DNA of 44,372 bases from CAWHOW01 sp050013795 (GTDB lineage Bacteria > Bacteroidota > Bacteroidia > Bacteroidales > CG2-30-32-10): positions 1-44,372 of the forward strand of contig JBEKEO010000006.1 in NCBI GenBank assembly GCA_050013795.1. Reading direction: 5' to 3'. A program made the translations under genes and the position numbers. Position 1 is the stretch's first letter, and each line of letters starts with the position of its first letter. The notes under the pieces are model-generated. The model was not told where the DNA came from and searched no databases. It saw nothing but the letters and a program-made list of their open reading frames with translations. This document shows positions 41,420 to 44,372 of this stretch, one piece after another.

Positions 41420-42694
41420 TTACTGCGCTTTCACAAGGTAATAATTCTTCTTCCCTTTCTGCACAAGTATATAAAGTTTATTCAGCAGGTCGTTTTCAGA
41501 CACTGAATAATTCTCATCAACCTTAGCCTTGTTAATGCTGATACTGCCTTCTTTCAGCATGCGCCTTGCTTCACTCTTTGAGGCGGTAATATTTGTCTTT
41601 TCAGAAATAAAGTCAATCACAGGAATACCCTGAGAAATATCGTTCTTGCTGATGTCCGACATGGGCACACCTTCAAACACCGAAAGCAAAGTATCTTCAT
41701 CCAGCTTCTTCAGCATATCGGTGGTGCTTTTGCCGAAAAGTATTTCCGAAGCATCAACAGCCGTATTGTAATCTTCTTCCGAATGCACGCGTATGGTTAT
41801 ATCTTTTGCCAACGCTTTTTGCAACAGCCTTAAATGCGGGGCTTTATTATGCTCCGATTCCATGGCTTCTATCTCTTCTTTTTTGAAAAGCGTAAAAATG
41901 CGAATATACCTTGCCACATCTGCATCGCTTGCATTCAGCCAGAACTGGTAAAATTTATAAGGCGAAGTTTTCTTAGTGTCGAGCCACACATTGCCGCTTT
42001 CTGTTTTTCCGAACTTAGTGCCATCGGCTTTTTCAATAAGAGGAGTTGTTAATGCAAACGCCTCCCCTCCTGCTTTCCTGCGTATCAGTTCGGTGCCGGT
42101 AACTATGTTTCCCCACTGGTCCGAGCCGCCCATTTGCAGCTTGCAGTTCATGTTCTGGAATAAAAACAAATAATCATAACCCTGCACCAACTGGTAACTG
42201 AATTCGGTGAACGACATCCCATTCTCCATGCGGTTCTTCACCGAATCTTTCGTCATCATGTAATTAATGGTGATGTGTTTGCCCACATCCCTTATAAAAT
42301 CAAGGAAGCTGAAATTCTTAAACCAGTCGTAGTTGTTCACTATCTCGGCCGAATTCTTTCCGCAGTCGAAATCGAGGAACTTCTCCAGTTGTTTCTTCTG
42401 GCATTGAAGGTTGTGGTTCAGTATATCTTCCGACAGCAGGTTCCTTTCCTGCGATTTTCCCGAAGGGTCGCCCACCATGCCTGTAGCACCGCCAACCAGC
42501 GCAAAAGGCTTATGACCGCATTGCTGGAAATGCAGCAGTGTCATTATCTGCACCAGGTTGCCCACGCCAAGCGAATCCGATGTAGGGTCGAAACCAATAT
42601 AGCCGGAAGTCATTTTCTTGTTCAGTTGCTCTTCCGTTCCCGGCATAATATCGTGTATCATGCCCCTCCACTTTAATTCCTCAACAAAATTCAT
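41420..42694 (-). CDS. tyrS: Tyrosyl-tRNA synthetase with an altered HIGH motif
   Basis: The 424-residue enzyme is a full bacterial TyrRS: the Rossmann core with GGATGMVGDPSGKS at 68-81, the tyrosine-binding YQLVQGYDYL and QMGGSDQWGN (about 167-196), the KMSKS-equivalent KFGKT at 227-231 and a C-terminal S4-like RNA-binding domain (about 355-424). The HIGH motif reads Gly43-Val-Gly-Asn46 (DPTSDSLGVGNL), so both histidines that contact ATP are replaced. Everything else is intact and the gene looks functional. It is transcribed alone from the -7 box at 42735-42742; no second tyrS is in the window. Confidence 0.96.
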   Translation of the reverse strand: MNFVEELKWRGMIHDIMPGTEEQLNKKMTSGYIGFDPTSDSLGVGNLVQIMTLLHFQQCGHKPFALVGGATGMVGDPSGKSQERNLLSEDILNHNLQCQKKQLEKFLDFDCGKNSAEIVNNYDWFKNFSFLDFIRDVGKHITINYMMTKDSVKNRMENGMSFTEFSYQLVQGYDYLFLFQNMNCKLQMGGSDQWGNIVTGTELIRRKAGGEAFALTTPLIEKADGTKFGKTESGNVWLDTKKTSPYKFYQFWLNASDADVARYIRIFTLFKKEEIEAMESEHNKAPHLRLLQKALAKDITIRVHSEEDYNTAVDASEILFGKSTTDMLKKLDEDTLLSVFEGVPMSDISKNDISQGIPVIDFISEKTNITASKSEARRMLKEGSISINKAKVDENYSVSENDLLNKLYILVQKGKKNYYLVKAQ

Positions 42695-42734
42695 AATCTG
42701 TTTATTTGTAATAGCCTGTTTTTATATGCAGTTG

Positions 42735-42742
42735 CAAATATA
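42735..42742 (-). promoter_or_regulatory. -7 promoter element for tyrS
   Basis: The minus strand reads TATATTTG, matching TAnnTTTG, 40 bases upstream of the tyrS ATG. No -33 TTTG at normal distance. Confidence 0.48.
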
Positions 42743-42788
42743 CAAAGACTATATGAAAAGTAATTTATTTATAAGAATGTAATAGTAA

Positions 42789-42851
42789 TGTTGAGTAGCA
42801 AGTAGAGAGTAAGGAGTTCTTGGTTCAATTATTCAATGTTCAAAGTTACTC
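42789..42851. repeat. Nine heptads (period 7) between the PLD-like gene and tyrS
   Basis: TGTTGAG, TAGCAAG, TAGAGAG, TAAGGAG, TTCTTGG, TTCAATT, ATTCAAT, GTTCAAA, GTTACTC follow each other in step. The motif drifts gradually from TAGnnAG to TTCAA along the array, as expected from serial duplication plus mutation. Confidence 0.62.
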
Positions 42852-42879
42852 TTATTGGAACATTTGTAATTAGCAATAT

Positions 42880-43839
42880 TTAATTGTCAAGGTAAATATA
42901 CTGATTAAACCAAGTTTTAAATATTTTTACAGCAATAAGTTTGTCTTTGTGTGGAAGTTCATGTGTAGTATCAAACCATTTTTCTTCTCCCGTATTTAAA
43001 TCTTTAAATTTCACTCTATCATATGAATTTGAATTATCTTGATACCAAACCCCTATTACTTTACCAATTGAATAGTCGCTAATATTTTTTATTTGATTTA
43101 TAATCTCTTCACCATATTTAATTGCTTTTTTCGTTGGTAATATATCGAAAAAGGCGTTATTATCAAGTTTTTCTTTTATTACTATTGATTTTATTTCCTC
43201 ATCTGTCAATATTAAAAATGCACTTGTTTTCTCATCTCTCGATTTATAAAGCCTCCATCCTTTCAAAATTTGAAATTTTAATTTTTGGTCAGGGGTTAAT
43301 TCAATTTGTTTGATTGAAATCCCTTTAACTTGTTTTTTGTTTTCTTCATTATTTGTTGTCTGAGCAATTTTAGATGGGTCTTCTACAATATTTAAAGAAT
43401 CAAATTTCTTTCTTATACCATTAACTTTAATATTATTTATTTCTTCAATTAAAGCATGATAAGCTTCTTCATCATCTTTTTTTGTTATTAAGATTCCCAT
43501 TTCAATATTATTTTGTTGAGAGTAATCATGTAAATTCATTGAACAAACAATTGCTTTCTCTTCATTAATGTAACATTTAGCATGGAGATTGTTTTTTTCA
43601 ATAACTTTTAAATCTTCAATTTCTTTAATCCATTCTAATTCTGATTTTTTCAGCTCAGATTTTCCATAAATAATTACAATTTCTGAAAGTGTGCCAATCT
43701 TACTTTTTGTCTTAAGTCGTTCTTGAATTTGAGAATTAACTTTTAGATAAGGAGAAACTAATATTATTTTGTCTTTGGCATCTTTAATTAATTTCATTAA
43801 TTCATTTGAAATTGCTTGAGTTTCTAAAAATTTTGCCAT
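42880..43839 (-). CDS. PLD-like protein with a C-terminal HRDC-like region
   Basis: The 319-residue protein has one phospholipase D-type domain (about 5-140). Its HKD motif is His86-x-Lys88 with Glu93 in place of Asp (LHAKCYINEE), followed by CSMNL. A single HKD half-site implies a homodimer, as in Nuc-type nucleases. Residues about 186-252 (ILKGWRLYKSRDEKTSAFLILTDEEI...AIKYGEEIINQI) resemble an HRDC domain, a nucleic-acid-binding module known from RecQ. The gene is more AT-rich than its neighbours and is the only candidate accessory gene here. A DNA-processing or defence role is possible but not shown. No partner gene is visible before the repeat region. Confidence 0.7.
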   Translation of the reverse strand: MAKFLETQAISNELMKLIKDAKDKIILVSPYLKVNSQIQERLKTKSKIGTLSEIVIIYGKSELKKSELEWIKEIEDLKVIEKNNLHAKCYINEEKAIVCSMNLHDYSQQNNIEMGILITKKDDEEAYHALIEEINNIKVNGIRKKFDSLNIVEDPSKIAQTTNNEENKKQVKGISIKQIELTPDQKLKFQILKGWRLYKSRDEKTSAFLILTDEEIKSIVIKEKLDNNAFFDILPTKKAIKYGEEIINQIKNISDYSIGKVIGVWYQDNSNSYDRVKFKDLNTGEEKWFDTTHELPHKDKLIAVKIFKTWFNQYIYLDN

Positions 43840-43929
43840 ATTTCTTTATCTTTTTTGATAAATGCTAAATTATATCTGTTATTAAATAACATAAATATTT
43901 CTTTTCAAAATTAATAATTTTTTCTTAAT

Positions 43930-44105
43930 TCATGCGTAGCAAGAAAAGCGCGCCGGCATCGGAAAATTTGGTGCGGCGGCTTCTTGTGCGATGATGGCCG
44001 TGATGGTCGTAGTCCGGCTAGCGTAAGCTCGTGCGACAAACGACCATCGCAGGGCTTTTAAATTTTCCTTGACTTTTTGGTTCTTTTGTGTCAAGACAAA
44101 AGAAC
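43930..44105. repeat. GC-rich structured repeat element with two hairpins
   Basis: This stretch stands out by its GC content in an AT-rich gap. GATGGTCGT (44002-44010) pairs with ACGACCATC (44040-44048). Downstream GTTCTTTTGT (44080-44089), loop GTCAAG, ACAAAAGAAC (44096-44105) forms a perfect 10-bp stem. The preceding CTTTTTGGTTCTTTTG is shared, with one change, with the nested inverted repeat near 14.25 kb. An open frame on the minus strand (43930-44175) crosses it but does not look like a protein. Confidence 0.6.
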
Positions 44106-44197
44106 AATAAGAAAAGAAAAATAGACACTCTCCCATTTCCCCATCCACTATACTTCCCACCCAAACATTAGTCAACCATACCTCTTTTCTTTAAGTA

Positions 44198-44372
44198 ATT
44201 AACACAATTATTATAGAAATTTCCTCTTTGCCAGTAGTTATTGCGTCCATAACTACACACATTGCCTCCAAACCTGTAGTAATTGCGTCCATGCCTGTAA
44301 GCATTGCGTCCATGTCTATAGGGATTGCGTCTATTCCTATAGGGATTGCGTCCATTCCTATAGGGATTGCGT
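44198..44372. repeat. Array D: direct repeats of exactly 21 nt running off the window end
   Basis: Units start at 44240, 44261, 44282, 44303, 44324 and 44345, with a seventh cut at 44366 by the window edge; decayed units precede at 44219 and probably 44198. Each begins ATTGCGTCCAT or a variant, and later units end CCTATAGGG. Similarity rises toward the window end: the units at 44324 and 44345 differ at only one base. In the later units CCTATAGG is a perfect 8-bp palindrome centred on the same position. Confidence 0.9.

Noticed and set aside
43930..44175. 81-codon frame on the minus strand in the GC-rich stretch
   Set aside because: It crosses two hairpins and a structured repeat, has no recognisable domain and no promoter; the protein sequence is not credible.

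Overview
This 44.4 kb window is a chromosomal stretch from a low-GC member of the Bacteroidota. The evidence is a type IX secretion pair (gingipain/PorU-like C25 protease plus PorV/PorQ-family barrel), an S46 dipeptidyl-peptidase, a DUF5686/carboxypeptidase-regulatory outer-membrane protein, MbnP-domain and short lipoproteins, promoters of the TAnnTTTG (-7) type with few Shine-Dalgarno sequences, and a Tgt without zinc cysteines. No plasmid, phage or integrative element is visible. The only transposase is a small REP-associated Y1 enzyme.

Layout. 1-2.8 kb (+): end of an unidentified gene, an ArsC-family reductase, class I fumarase, a small lipoprotein. 3.2-12.5 kb (-): PorV-like, PorU-like, a membrane glycosyltransferase and apolipoprotein N-acyltransferase, which read as one envelope-export operon. 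12.7-17.9 kb (-): DUF2461, DUF169, then CBS protein, Omp85-like protein and NAD kinase; pdxJ diverges at 18.0 kb. 18.8-22.1 kb: small surface proteins, an FN3 protein and an MbnP-like lipoprotein. 22.2-26.7 kb (+): S46 peptidase, AI-2E family transporter, radical SAM/SPASM protein. 26.7-31.1 kb (-): a translation block, rplM-rpsI-rpsB-tsf, a terminator, then pyrH-2TM-frr. 31.3-37.5 kb (-): DUF4349 lipoprotein, DUF5686 barrel, dtd, ECF-type sigma factor and GT2 glycosyltransferase. 37.6-40.6 kb (+): tgt, an alkyltransferase-like protein, Mrp-type Fe-S carrier ATPase and a NifU-domain scaffold. 40.7-42.7 kb (-): a RAYT-type transposase framed by six REP-like hairpins, and tyrS. 42.9-44.4 kb: a PLD-like protein and a repeat-rich intergenic region.

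The most unusual signal is not in the genes. Four intergenic regions (about 14.39-14.68, 20.88-21.18, 32.50-32.73 and 44.20-44.37 kb) each hold an array of degenerate direct repeats. The four repeat sequences are unrelated, but all four have a period of 21 nt, kept without indels in three of them. In the 32.5 kb array the two arms of each unit covary around one fixed dyad axis, so each unit is an imperfect palindrome with a different sequence. At least five other intergenic spots carry short arrays with a 7-nt period (7 x 3 = 21). The repeats do not look coding, have no CRISPR repeat/spacer architecture, and I do not recognise them as a named element.

All calls come from reading the sequence and translations; no database search was run.
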